DNA from: DASXHD01 sp036488725
GTDB lineage: Bacteria > Myxococcota_A > Polyangia > Polyangiales > Polyangiaceae
DNA length: 64,000 bases
Direction of reading: 5' to 3'
Assembly: GCA_036488725.1 (NCBI GenBank)
Contig: DASXHD010000057.1
Span: 20,076 to 84,075, forward strand
Positions within the stretch are counted from its first letter, which is position 1, and each line of letters begins with the position of its first letter. The notes under the pieces are model-generated. The model ran no database searches, had not been told where the DNA came from, and saw nothing but the letters and a program-made list of their open reading frames with translations. Positions 6,806 to 15,657 of this stretch are shown piece after piece. The position numbers and the translations under genes are program-made.

Positions 6806-9667
6806 ATGAGACGCGCCGCATTCTTCGGGGTTCTTGCTTCCGCCATTCTCGTTCCGCTCGCTTGTGACTCGGGCTCGCCTCCCGCGTCCGCGCGCCCGCT
6901 CGGCGACGACAGCGTGCCCATCACCGACAACGTGCAGCTGAAAAATCTCAGCGGCCCCGTCGACGCCGTGCGCGACGAATTCGGGATGGTCCACATCTAC
7001 GCGACCAGCGAGACCGACGCGATGCGCGTCATGGGTTACCAAATGGGCCGCGACCGCCACGTCCAGCTCGAGCTCCTTCGACGCGTGGCCGAGGGTCGCA
7101 TGGCCGAAGCGTTCGGCGATCTCTCGCCGAGCCTCATCGACGACGACATCAACGCGCGCACGATCGGCCTCACGCGCGTCGCGCAAGAGATGTGCGATCA
7201 GCTCGACCCGAACGGCCCGGAAAAAGCCTCGCTCGACGCGTACGCGGACGGCGTCTCGCAATATTACGCGCGCGTCCAATCCGGCGACGAAGCGCTGCCG
7301 CGCGGCATCGTCGATTTTCCGCAGGCGCTCCTCACGCCGTGGACGTGCGCCGACTCGCTCGCGATCGCGCGCTACCAATCCGAGGCGCTCTCGTTCGACG
7401 CCGGCAGCGACATCGATCGCCAAGCCTTCCTCGATTCGGCGCAGACGAAATTCGTCGCGAGCTCGGCCGATCCCGAAATCGTGAAACGCGTCGGTCTCGA
7501 GCGCGACATGCTCCGCTTCGCGCCGCTCGACCCGACGCTCGTCATGCCCGGCGGCTTCCCGAACGACGTGGCGCACACCGAAGCGTTCGCGCCGGGCGGC
7601 AAGCCCCACGTCAAAAAAATTCCGCAGCGCGTCGTCTTGTCGCCGGATCTCCTCGCGCGCACGCAGGGCTGGCGCCAGGCCGAGCATCGCGTCGATCAAG
7701 TCTTCGCGAGCAACTTCACGCGCGGCTCGAACAACTGGATCCTCGGCCCGAGCCTCACCGCCGACGGTCACCCGCTCGTCTCGAGCGACCCGCACCTCTC
7801 GCTCACCGCGCCGTCGGTCTTCTGGATGGTCCACCTCTCGGTGCACGCGCCGCCCGGACAAGACGCATCGCAAGATCTCGAGGTCGCCGGTCTCGCTTTC
7901 CCCGGCATCCCGGTCGTCATCCTCGGCGAGAACCAGCACGTCGCGTGGGGCGCGACCGTCGCTGGCTACGACGTGACCGACGTCTACAAAGAGACGCTCT
8001 CGTCCGACGGCTCGAGCGTCACGTTCAACGGCCAGCAGGTCCCCCTGCAAAAAATCCACGAGACGATCAACGTCGCGAACGGCAGCCCCATCGAATACGA
8101 CGTCCTCGTCGTTCCCCATCACGGCCCGATCATTCCGACGATCGTCAATCACGCCATCGTTCCGCCGGATCCCGCGCAGGGCGCGCTCTCGTACCGCTGG
8201 ACCGGCCTCGACCCGTCGAAGGAAGTCACCGCGATCGACAACCTCCAGCGCGCGACCTCGGTCGAAGACGTACGCACCGCGATGCGCGACTTCGGCGTCG
8301 GCGCGCAAAACTGGGTCAGCGCCGACGACCAGGGCAACATCTTCTACACGTCGCAGTCGCGCGTTCCGCAGCGCATGCCGGGCGCGGTCGCGTGGGATGC
8401 GAGCAAATACCAAGGCACGCTCCCGATGTTCGTGCTGCCCGGCGACGGCACCGCCGAGTGGACGACCGATCTCGACGAAGCGTTCATTCCGCACATCAAG
8501 AACCCGCCGCAGAATTTCGTCGCGACCGCCAACGCGGATCAAGTCGGCGTCACGCTCGACAACGATCCTTCGAACGACACGCTCCCCAACGGCACGCCCG
8601 TCTACATCGGCGGCGATTTCGATCTCGGGTTCCGCGTCGGTCGCATCACGCAGCGAATCAAGAGCCTCGGCCACCCGGCGACGCCCGACGACATGGCGAG
8701 CATCCAAGCCGACGTGCACTCGCCGTACGGCGCGCTCCTCGCGCCCAAGCTCGCCGCCGCGCTCACCGCCGCCGAAGCCGAGCGCACGACGCCCGGCACG
8801 CACCCCGATCTCACTTCGGTCGTCGCCGACTCGCGCTATGCCGCGGCGAACGTGAGCGAAGTCCAACAATGGCTCACCGCGTGGGCCGGCGACGACTACG
8901 CCGCCGAGTCCGGCGTGAACGCCGACGATGGCTCGCTCCTCACCGACGCGACGATGACGCCCGCACAAGCCACGCTCCTCTTCGAGACGTGGCTCGTTCG
9001 CATGGGGCAGCTCACGTTCGACGACGAGATCAAAGCCCTCGGCAGCGGCCAAGGCGTCCCCGAGGTGCAGCGAATTCTCGCGTACATCTGGACTGCGCCC
9101 GACCCCACCAAGCTCGCGACCTACGACGCGGCGACCGGCGAGAGCGCGCTCTTCGACGACATGTCGACCACGACCGTCACCGAGACGAGCGAAGAGCTCG
9201 CGGTGCAAGCGCTCCTCGACTCGCTCGATTATTTGAACACCACCTTCGGCACCGACCGCTCGAAGTGGCGCTGGGGCGTGCCGCACACGCTCACGTTCGC
9301 CGCGCTCGTTCCGCTGTGGGGCTCGCTGTCGATTCCGCCGGCCGGCGACGCGGTCTTCCCGAAGGGCTTTCCGCGACACGGGGACCTGCACACCGTCGAC
9401 GTCGCGAACTACGGCTCCCACCCCGCGACGCTCTCGGCCGTCGACTTCACGTACGGCGAAGGCCCGACGCAACGCTTCGTCGCCGACGTTCAGTCTCCCG
9501 CGCCGGTCTCGAAGAACGCCCTTCCCGGCGGCGAGGTCTGGGACAACGCGAGCCCGCACTTCCGCGACGAAGCCGAGCGCTGGCGCCGAAACCAGAACCG
9601 CCCGGTGTGGATTCAGAAGGCCGACGTGATCGCCGACGCCAAAGAGCGCATCGCGTACGACCCGTGA
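6806..9667 (+). CDS. penicillin acylase family lipoprotein (Ntn hydrolase)
   Basis: The protein has 953 residues. I chose ATG 6806 because it directly precedes a lipoprotein signal peptide (MRRAAFFGVL...VPLAC). The family is secreted, cuts itself into alpha and beta chains, and hydrolyses amides such as beta-lactam side chains or acyl-homoserine lactones. The autocatalytic site is recognisable as RGSNNWILGP, where Ser becomes the beta-chain N-terminal nucleophile. HVAWGATVAGYDVTDVY and other beta-subunit signatures follow. It begins 18 bases after malQ but is probably functionally unrelated to it. The substrate cannot be read from the sequence. Confidence 0.9.
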   Translation: MRRAAFFGVLASAILVPLACDSGSPPASARPLGDDSVPITDNVQLKNLSGPVDAVRDEFGMVHIYATSETDAMRVMGYQMGRDRHVQLELLRRVAEGRMAEAFGDLSPSLIDDDINARTIGLTRVAQEMCDQLDPNGPEKASLDAYADGVSQYYARVQSGDEALPRGIVDFPQALLTPWTCADSLAIARYQSEALSFDAGSDIDRQAFLDSAQTKFVASSADPEIVKRVGLERDMLRFAPLDPTLVMPGGFPNDVAHTEAFAPGGKPHVKKIPQRVVLSPDLLARTQGWRQAEHRVDQVFASNFTRGSNNWILGPSLTADGHPLVSSDPHLSLTAPSVFWMVHLSVHAPPGQDASQDLEVAGLAFPGIPVVILGENQHVAWGATVAGYDVTDVYKETLSSDGSSVTFNGQQVPLQKIHETINVANGSPIEYDVLVVPHHGPIIPTIVNHAIVPPDPAQGALSYRWTGLDPSKEVTAIDNLQRATSVEDVRTAMRDFGVGAQNWVSADDQGNIFYTSQSRVPQRMPGAVAWDASKYQGTLPMFVLPGDGTAEWTTDLDEAFIPHIKNPPQNFVATANADQVGVTLDNDPSNDTLPNGTPVYIGGDFDLGFRVGRITQRIKSLGHPATPDDMASIQADVHSPYGALLAPKLAAALTAAEAERTTPGTHPDLTSVVADSRYAAANVSEVQQWLTAWAGDDYAAESGVNADDGSLLTDATMTPAQATLLFETWLVRMGQLTFDDEIKALGSGQGVPEVQRILAYIWTAPDPTKLATYDAATGESALFDDMSTTTVTETSEELAVQALLDSLDYLNTTFGTDRSKWRWGVPHTLTFAALVPLWGSLSIPPAGDAVFPKGFPRHGDLHTVDVANYGSHPATLSAVDFTYGEGPTQRFVADVQSPAPVSKNALPGGEVWDNASPHFRDEAERWRRNQNRPVWIQKADVIADAKERIAYDP

Positions 9668-9809
9668 GCGTCTAGCTCGCTTCGACCGGGATCTGCGCCA
9701 GCGAGATCGATCCCCGTTTGCTCGCGGGGCCGGCTGCTCGCGTTGGTCGGCCTCGTGATCATCATCCTCGTGCACGCGAAGACGACCGCGATGGGCCGGC
9801 TCTGCCGCC

Positions 9810-9941
9810 TCACGAGGCACCGTCGGCGTGCCGAAATATTCCGAGAAGCGGCTCGAGCGTAATCGTGACGCGCTCGCGAAGGTCGTCGAGCAATGCCGAC
9901 GCGAACGGCAGCTCTTTCGTTGATTCGGGTGTAAAACGGAG
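9810..9941 (-). pseudogene. possible gene remnant in the intergenic stretch 9668-9943
   Basis: The 276-bp gap between two plus-strand lipoprotein genes has no intact gene. On the reverse strand one 43-codon stretch has natural-looking composition (ELPFASALLDDLRERV, LEPLLGIFRHADGAS, stop), but it is preceded by an in-frame stop and has no ATG. It may be the tail of a decayed gene. The rest of the gap shows nothing I recognise. Confidence 0.25.
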
Positions 9942-9943
9942 TC

Positions 9944-10819
9944 ATGCGAACGGTGGGCGTTCTCGCCCTCTTTGCCGCGCTCGCGGCGAGCTGCAGCCTG
10001 GTGACCGATTTGAGCTCGCTCGACGGCGATGCCGGCGATGCTGGCGACGGCGGCGTCGATGGCGGCGACGGCTCGGCGACCGATGCCATCGCGAACGACG
10101 TGCAGCCGACGGATGCGAGCGTGAGCTGCCCGGGATATCCGCTCGCGTTCCTCTGCGACGACTTCGCCGACGGGTGGTCCCCCGTTTGGACGAAGAACGA
10201 ATACGGCGGAGCCAGCGTGTCGATCAGCGGCGAGCAGGCAGTCTCGCCGCCCACTGCGCTTCTCTCGCAGACGCCCGACGCGCCCGATTCGGGCGGCTCG
10301 GTGCTCGAATACGGCGCCGGCCTCGTCTACCCGCGAAACGGCATCGCGACGAAGCACGTGCGAAGCTCGTACGACATCTACCTCGACCAGGTCGGCGATC
10401 GCTCGGCGGCGATCGGCGGCGTCTACTTGGGGACGTCGATGTCGACGCAGTACTACGGCGTCGTGCTCTACGTGAACGCCAACGGCAACAAGCTCATCGA
10501 GGACGGGCTCGGCGACTTGAGCGATGGCGGAGGCACGAGCAACGCGGCCGCCTCCGGTTTTGCGATTCCTCTTCGGACGTGGACGCGCATCGTCCTCGAC
10601 GTCGACTTTGCGGCGGGCACCGTGTCGCTCGCGGAGACCGATCCGGCGACGCCGCCCGATGCTTCCCTTCCGTTCGTCGTCGCGCCGACGCCCATCCACC
10701 CGACGCTCGCGGGGCCGAGCACCTTCGTCTTCGCGGGGATTTCGTATCAAACCGCAAATCCCGGGCAATCGAACGCGACGCGCGTTTTCGTGGACGACGT
10801 GGTCTTCGAAAGCTTGTGA
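9944..10819 (+). CDS. hypothetical lipoprotein with lectin-like beta domain
   Basis: This 291-residue protein has a lipoprotein signal peptide (MRTVGVLALFAALAASCS) followed by an Asp/Gly/Ala-rich linker (~25-60). A folded domain then starts at CPGYPLAFLCDDF. The pattern of beta strands (SSYDIYLDQVGD, YYGVVLYVNANGNK, WTRIVLDVDFAAG, FVDDVVFESL) resembles concanavalin/laminin-G-like sandwiches that myxobacteria often export. The C-terminal VFVDDVVFE is typical of such domains. No catalytic residues are recognised. It is probably an outer-membrane-anchored binding protein; the ligand is unknown. Confidence 0.75.
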   Translation: MRTVGVLALFAALAASCSLVTDLSSLDGDAGDAGDGGVDGGDGSATDAIANDVQPTDASVSCPGYPLAFLCDDFADGWSPVWTKNEYGGASVSISGEQAVSPPTALLSQTPDAPDSGGSVLEYGAGLVYPRNGIATKHVRSSYDIYLDQVGDRSAAIGGVYLGTSMSTQYYGVVLYVNANGNKLIEDGLGDLSDGGGTSNAAASGFAIPLRTWTRIVLDVDFAAGTVSLAETDPATPPDASLPFVVAPTPIHPTLAGPSTFVFAGISYQTANPGQSNATRVFVDDVVFESL

Positions 10820-10849
10820 TCTCGGCGTGAGCGAGAGCAGAATGCGCGC

Positions 10850-11797
10850 GTGCATCGGTCGCGCATTTTGGCGCTCGCTCTCGTGTCGCTCGCGGCGTGT
10901 GCGACGAGCGTTCGCGTTGCGCCGGTCGCGAGCGCACCGACGCCGAGGGCCGCGCCGGTCGCGACGAACGCCGCGGCGATTCCGGCCGAGCCGCCGGGCC
11001 CCGAGCTGCCGCGCGGCGGGCGCGCGCTCTTTCCGCGTTATCGGCTCGTCGGTTTTTGCGGCACGCCGGGCGCGCCGAACTTGGGCGAGCTCACCGGCAA
11101 CATCCGCTCGCGTGCGAAGGAGCTCACGAAGCTCGCCGATCAATACGGCGGCGACCGCGAAGTGATGCCCGTCTTCGAGCTCATCGCGGTGCTCGTGATG
11201 GGCGCGCCGGGCCCGGACAAAACTTGGCGGCGTCGCGTGCCGGATTCGGTCGTCGAGGATTACCTCGCCGCCGCGCGCGAGAACAAAGCGATTCTCCTTC
11301 TGAACATCCAGCCCGGTCACTCCGATTTCGTCACCGAGGTGAAAGCGTTCGAGCGCTTTCTTCGCGAGCCGGACGTCGGCGTCGCGCTCGACCCCGAGTG
11401 GCAAATGTGGAAACCGGATCAGAAGCCCGGGTCGGTTTACGGGCAGACGACCGGCGAGGTCATCGACGAGGTCGGCGGATATTTGTCCGGCCTCGTGCGC
11501 GACAATCACTTGCCGGAGAAGGCGCTCGTCTTCCATCAAGTGAACGGGCACGTGCTGAAGGACGAGCAAGCGATCACGGCGCATCCGGGCGTCGCGGTCA
11601 TCAAGAGCGTCGACGGGCTCGGGTTCACGCGCTCGAAGATCGAGACGTATCATTACCTCGTCAAATCGATGCCCGCGGTGGTGCACCCGGGATTCAAACT
11701 CTTCTTCGACGAGGACGTGCGTTACGGCGGACGGATCATGGCGCCCAAAGAGGTCATGGCGCTGACGCCGCTTCCCGAGTACGTGATGTACGAATGA
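10850..11797 (+). CDS. hypothetical lipoprotein, possible TIM-barrel-like domain
   Basis: The protein has 315 residues from GTG 10850, chosen because the lipoprotein signal (LALALVSLAAC) follows directly. After an Ala/Pro linker the domain begins at YRLVGFCGTPG. Features include ILLLNIQPGHSDF, GVALDPEWQMW, LVFHQVNGHV and a C-terminal FKLFFDEDVRYGG with a closing LPEYVMYE. Strand/helix alternation with acidic residues at strand ends suggests a barrel-like enzyme fold, but I cannot assign a reaction. Its stop overlaps the next gene's ATG by four bases, so the two are translationally coupled. Confidence 0.75.
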   Translation: MHRSRILALALVSLAACATSVRVAPVASAPTPRAAPVATNAAAIPAEPPGPELPRGGRALFPRYRLVGFCGTPGAPNLGELTGNIRSRAKELTKLADQYGGDREVMPVFELIAVLVMGAPGPDKTWRRRVPDSVVEDYLAAARENKAILLLNIQPGHSDFVTEVKAFERFLREPDVGVALDPEWQMWKPDQKPGSVYGQTTGEVIDEVGGYLSGLVRDNHLPEKALVFHQVNGHVLKDEQAITAHPGVAVIKSVDGLGFTRSKIETYHYLVKSMPAVVHPGFKLFFDEDVRYGGRIMAPKEVMALTPLPEYVMYE

Positions 11798-12162
11798 ACG
11801 AAGTCTGCAAGCCGAACATCTCGGCCGCGGGGCGACGGCGGCGGATGCGCGTCGGGTATGGGGGCGTCGTCGCGAGCGTCGCGCTCCTCGTGACGGGCGT
11901 CGCGCTTCATTGGCCGTGGTACGTGCGCGCGGTCGTGTTCTTTCCGGCGGCGCTCTCGGCGATTGGATTTCTTCAGGCCACCCGCCACACGTGCATCGCA
12001 CGCGCGGCGGAGGGCACGTTCGAGCACGACGATTTTTCGACGACGAAGGCGGACGACGCCGAGGTCGCCGCGAGCCGCAAGGTCGCCGCGTCGATCAAGC
12101 GCGACGCCTTGTTGGTCGGCCTCGTGTGCGCCGTCATCGCGTGCGCGACTGCGCTCAGTTGA
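11794..12162 (+). CDS. small conserved membrane protein
   Basis: This 122-residue protein starts at ATG 11794, inside the ATGA overlap with the upstream lipoprotein gene. It opens with CKPNISAAGRRRRMR, a Cys-Asn-Ile-Ser motif followed by basic residues. Two membrane segments follow (VASVALLVTGVALHW and VVFFPAALSAIGFLQ) with RHTCIARAAEG after them, then a third hydrophobic segment near the end. The C.NIS...RR.R and TC.A.AA.G pattern recurs in an uncharacterised bacterial family. The function is unknown. The 3' end overlaps the convergent lipoprotein gene by eight bases. Confidence 0.7.
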   Translation: MNEVCKPNISAAGRRRRMRVGYGGVVASVALLVTGVALHWPWYVRAVVFFPAALSAIGFLQATRHTCIARAAEGTFEHDDFSTTKADDAEVAASRKVAASIKRDALLVGLVCAVIACATALS

Positions 12163-13519
12163 CGGGCGGGATCGGCGGCTTCGTGTCGTCCTGCACGCAG
12201 GACGAGAGATCGAAGAGCATGAACTCCATGATCTTCTCCTGCCCGGTGAGCGGGTTCGGATCGCACGCCGAGGGAAACGTGGTGCCGCTGCTCGACTGGC
12301 CGTTGGCGATGTGAAAGTTCGAGTAGACGGCGCGACCGCACTGGTCGGCGGGCTGCTTGCCGATCGGCGTGTTGAAGGAGATCGTCTGCACGGTCGCCGG
12401 GCTCGTCGAGTAGAGCCAGCGCGAGGTCGGCGCGTTGACGCCGTCGACGACGTGATAGGTCTCGTGGAGATCGATGTTGCCTTGCGTGGTCGTTTCGCCG
12501 AGGTACTGCAACCACTCGGCGAGCGCTTGGCCTTTCGGGAAGCTCTGGTCGATGATCGCGGGCAGCGGATCGTAGAAGCCGCCCCACGTCGTCCATTGCG
12601 CCGAGCTCGGGAGCGGCGCGGGGCCGTCTTTGTACCAGGAGTAACTGAGGTCGGTCGCGAAGGCGCGGCCGCCCGCGTTCAAGAAGTCGAGCAGCACTTG
12701 GCCCGCGGCGCCGGGGCTCGAGCCGATCGCCGGCACCGACTCGCACGGAAAGAGCGCGACGTCGTATTGATCCATGACCTTATCGCTCGCCCAGAGCGCG
12801 CTCATGTCCTGCACGCCCGGGAGCGTCGCGCCGGTGCCGTGATAAAGGTGGATACGGCCGGTGCCGGTCGACGCTGTGAACTCGCTCACGGCGACGCCCA
12901 TCTTGAGCAAGATGCACTCTTCGGCGTCGAAGGTGCTCGTCGCGATCGCGATGTGCGGGATGTCGCCTTCGGTGTGATCGCGCGGGATGCGCGTGAGCGA
13001 CGTGTCGACCGGGTTGTCGACGCACTTGTTCACGGTGGAGATCGTCGTCTGGCGGCGCCAGCGGCCGATCTGGACGACGAGCGGGATGTTGGTTCCGACC
13101 GGCACGTCTTTCAGCGTGAAGTGTCCCTTCACGTCGCTGAGCGTGAGCGCGACCGGGTTGCCCGAGACGGGCGTGCCGCACTTGTCGCACGCGACGCCGG
13201 GCGGAAACGGATCGAGCGGCGCGTTCGGCACGTACACGATCGCGTTGTAGATCGGGTCCGGCGCGCCGTATTGCGCGGGCGTCGCGGTGACGACCGTTCC
13301 GCTCACGGTCGTCGACTGGCCGCCGCCGCACTGGACGACTTGGCACTGGAGGTTCACGCAACCCGTGGACGCGTCCGACCCGCCGCCGTCGCCGAAGGTG
13401 AAGCCGCCGTCGGTCTTGACGGACGAGTCGACGCCCGCGTCGACGCCGCCGAAGTTGTCGTCGGTGCTTCCGCACGCGAGCGGAAAGAGCGCGAGCGCGA
13501 TGAAGAGAAGCTGCCGCAT
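12155..13519 (-). CDS. Cys-rich lipoprotein with carboxypeptidase-regulatory-like domain, paralogue A
   Basis: The protein has 454 residues with a lipobox (ALFPLACGS), an Asp/Gly/Ser linker, then a Cys cluster (CVNLQCQVVQCGG). A beta-sandwich like the carboxypeptidase regulatory domain follows (YNAIVYVPNAPL, GHFTLKDVPVGTNIPLVVQ). The C-terminal half (MDQYDVALFPCES, FLNAGGRAFATD) resembles a ThuA/glutamine-amidotransferase-like fold with NAGGR but no catalytic triad that I can identify. It is clearly paralogous to the gene at 30684-32039, with the same order of blocks and a shared C-terminal FDL..CV.DD.KPP. The start ATG 13519 has GGAGG five bases upstream. The function is unknown. Confidence 0.82.
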   Translation of the reverse strand: MRQLLFIALALFPLACGSTDDNFGGVDAGVDSSVKTDGGFTFGDGGGSDASTGCVNLQCQVVQCGGGQSTTVSGTVVTATPAQYGAPDPIYNAIVYVPNAPLDPFPPGVACDKCGTPVSGNPVALTLSDVKGHFTLKDVPVGTNIPLVVQIGRWRRQTTISTVNKCVDNPVDTSLTRIPRDHTEGDIPHIAIATSTFDAEECILLKMGVAVSEFTASTGTGRIHLYHGTGATLPGVQDMSALWASDKVMDQYDVALFPCESVPAIGSSPGAAGQVLLDFLNAGGRAFATDLSYSWYKDGPAPLPSSAQWTTWGGFYDPLPAIIDQSFPKGQALAEWLQYLGETTTQGNIDLHETYHVVDGVNAPTSRWLYSTSPATVQTISFNTPIGKQPADQCGRAVYSNFHIANGQSSSGTTFPSACDPNPLTGQEKIMEFMLFDLSSCVQDDTKPPIPPVN

Positions 13520-13536
13520 GAAGTCCTCCGTGTCGA

Positions 13537-13544
13537 AGTATACT
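13537..13544. promoter_or_regulatory. candidate shared -10 element (palindromic AGTATACT)
   Basis: The 35-bp divergent region between the lipoprotein gene and glgX contains AGTATACT, which reads TATACT on both strands. On the minus strand it lies 18 bases upstream of the ATG, leaving room for the GGAGG site. On the plus strand it is only 10 bases from the glgX ATG, implying a near-leaderless transcript. No -35 was identified. Confidence 0.3.
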
Positions 13545-13554
13545 CGCGAATCCC

Positions 13555-15654
13555 ATGACGCGCGTGCTGCCCGGAAGCCCTTTTCCTCAAGGCGCCACGT
13601 GGGACGGCGAAGGGACGAACTTCGCGATCTATTCGGAGAACGCGACGGCGGTCACGCTGTGTCTCTTCGACGAGCTCGGCGCCGAGACGCGCGTGCCGCT
13701 CGAGGAGCGGACGGCGTTCGTGTGGCACGGGTATTTGCCCGGCGTGCATCCGGGGACGCGCTACGGGTTTCGCGTCGCGGGCCCGTATGCGCCCAAGCGC
13801 GGACATCGCTTCAACGCGCAGAAGCTCGTCGTCGATCCGTACGCGCGCGCGTTCGACGGGAAGGTCGATCCGCGGGCGCCGATCTTCGGGTTCTCCAAAG
13901 GCGACGAGCCCGACCCGCGCGACGACGCGTGGGGCGTGCCGAAGAGCGTGGTCGTCGACGGGCGCTTCGATTGGGAGGGCGACGCGCCGCCGAAGACGCC
14001 ATGGTCGGAGACCGTCGTCTACGAGCTCCACGTGAAGGGCATGTCGAAGATGCACGAGGGCGTGCCGCGCGAGCTCCGCGGGACGTACGCGGGGCTCGCG
14101 AGCGAGCCGATCGTCTCGCACCTCGCGTCGCTCGGGGTGACCGCGGTCGAGCTCATGCCGGTGCACGAGTGCATGGACGAGACCCAGCTCCTCGCCCGCC
14201 GGATGACCAACTACTGGGGCTACTCGACGCTCGGCTATTTCGCGCCCGATCAGCGCTACGCGAGCCGCCCGGGGTCGCAAGTGCGCGAGTTCAAGGAGAT
14301 GGTGCGCGCGCTCCACCGCGAAGGCCTCGAGGTCCTAATAGATGTAGTTTACAACCATACGTGCGAGGGGGATCACACCGGCCCGACGGTGTGCCTTCGC
14401 GGCATCGACAACGCGGTTTATTACCGGCTCGAGAAGGACGCGCTCGATCGCTACGAAGATTTCACCGGGTGCGGCAACACGCTCGACATGATGCACCCGC
14501 AGTCGCTCAAGCTCGTGATGGACAGCTTGCGTTACTGGGTGACCGAGATGCACGTCGACGGGTTTCGCTTCGACCTCGCGAGCGCGCTCGGCCGCGAGCA
14601 AGGCGCGATGACGCGGCTCGCGACGTTCTTCGACATCATTTATCAAGACCCCGTGCTCTCCACGGTGAAGCTCGTCGCCGAGCCGTGGGACGTCGGCGAG
14701 GGCGGCTATCAAGTCGGGAATTTTCCCGTGCACTGGACCGAGTGGAACGGAAAGTTCCGCGACACCGTTCGGCGGTTCTGGCGCGGTGACCCCGGGCAGC
14801 TCGGCGATCTCGGATTTCGCCTCACCGGGTCGAGCGATCTCTTTCAGGACGACGGGCGGCACCCGGGCGCGAGCATCAACTTCGTGACGGCGCACGACGG
14901 GTTCACGATGCGCGATCTCGTTTCGTACGAAAAAAAGCACAACGAAGGAAACGGCGAAGAGAATCGCGACGGATCGAACGACGCGACGAGCTTCAACTGC
15001 GGCGTCGAGGGGGACACGCACGACGAACGAATTCTCGAGAAGCGCGCGCGCGAGGCTCGGAATTTTTTTGCGACGCTGCTCCTCTCGCAGGGCGTTCCGA
15101 TGATCACGAGCGGCGACGAAATCGGAAAGACGCAGCGCGGGAACAACAACGCCTACGTGCAGGACAATCCGATTTCATGGCTCGATTGGACGCTCACGCC
15201 CGACGCGCGCGAGCTCTTCGACTTCGTGCGCAAGCTCGTTCATTTTCGGCGTGCCCACCCGGCGTTCCAGCGAAAGACTTTTTTTCGAGGCGAGCGCGCG
15301 CGCGACGGCGGGCGCGACATCGTGTGGCTCACCGAGGCCGGCGCGGAGATGAGCGGCAAAGATTGGAGCGACGCGACGCGGCGCGCCGTCGGGCTCTTGC
15401 TCTCGGGCGACGAGATCGAAGGAAAGAGCGATCTCGGTCATCCGCTGATCGACGACACGTTCTTTCTCGCGCTCAACGCGAGCGACGCGAGCGTGAATTT
15501 TCTCGTGCCCGAAGCGCACGAGCCCGAGACGCCGTGGGAGGTCGTCGTCGACACGGCGACCGCGAAGATCCCGGTGATGCGCCGCGTTCGGCCGCACGAA
15601 GCGCTCACGCTCGTTTCGAAATCGTTCGCGCTCTTGCGACGGCCGCGCGACTGA
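13555..15654 (+). CDS. glgX: glycogen debranching enzyme GlgX (GH13)
   Basis: The 699-residue protein is an isoamylase-type debranching enzyme that cleaves alpha-1,6 branches of glycogen in the cytoplasm. The N-terminal CBM48-like part opens with GSPFPQGATWDGEGTNFAIY. GH13 regions follow in order: DVVYNHT (I), GFRFDLAS with the nucleophile Asp (II), KLVAEPWD with the acid/base Glu (III) and FVTAHDGF (IV). GNNNAYVQDNPISWLDW is diagnostic for GlgX/TreX. Length fits. It is divergent from a lipoprotein gene and probably acts with MalQ encoded 7 kb upstream. Confidence 0.95.
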   Translation: MTRVLPGSPFPQGATWDGEGTNFAIYSENATAVTLCLFDELGAETRVPLEERTAFVWHGYLPGVHPGTRYGFRVAGPYAPKRGHRFNAQKLVVDPYARAFDGKVDPRAPIFGFSKGDEPDPRDDAWGVPKSVVVDGRFDWEGDAPPKTPWSETVVYELHVKGMSKMHEGVPRELRGTYAGLASEPIVSHLASLGVTAVELMPVHECMDETQLLARRMTNYWGYSTLGYFAPDQRYASRPGSQVREFKEMVRALHREGLEVLIDVVYNHTCEGDHTGPTVCLRGIDNAVYYRLEKDALDRYEDFTGCGNTLDMMHPQSLKLVMDSLRYWVTEMHVDGFRFDLASALGREQGAMTRLATFFDIIYQDPVLSTVKLVAEPWDVGEGGYQVGNFPVHWTEWNGKFRDTVRRFWRGDPGQLGDLGFRLTGSSDLFQDDGRHPGASINFVTAHDGFTMRDLVSYEKKHNEGNGEENRDGSNDATSFNCGVEGDTHDERILEKRAREARNFFATLLLSQGVPMITSGDEIGKTQRGNNNAYVQDNPISWLDWTLTPDARELFDFVRKLVHFRRAHPAFQRKTFFRGERARDGGRDIVWLTEAGAEMSGKDWSDATRRAVGLLLSGDEIEGKSDLGHPLIDDTFFLALNASDASVNFLVPEAHEPETPWEVVVDTATAKIPVMRRVRPHEALTLVSKSFALLRRPRD

Positions 15655-15657
15655 CCT

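Noticed and set aside
6776..12001. Very long reverse-strand open frame (about 1740 codons)
   Set aside because: It covers penicillin acylase and three lipoproteins on the other strand and reads as Arg/Asp/His-rich repeats with no domain. Such frames are expected opposite GC-rich genes.
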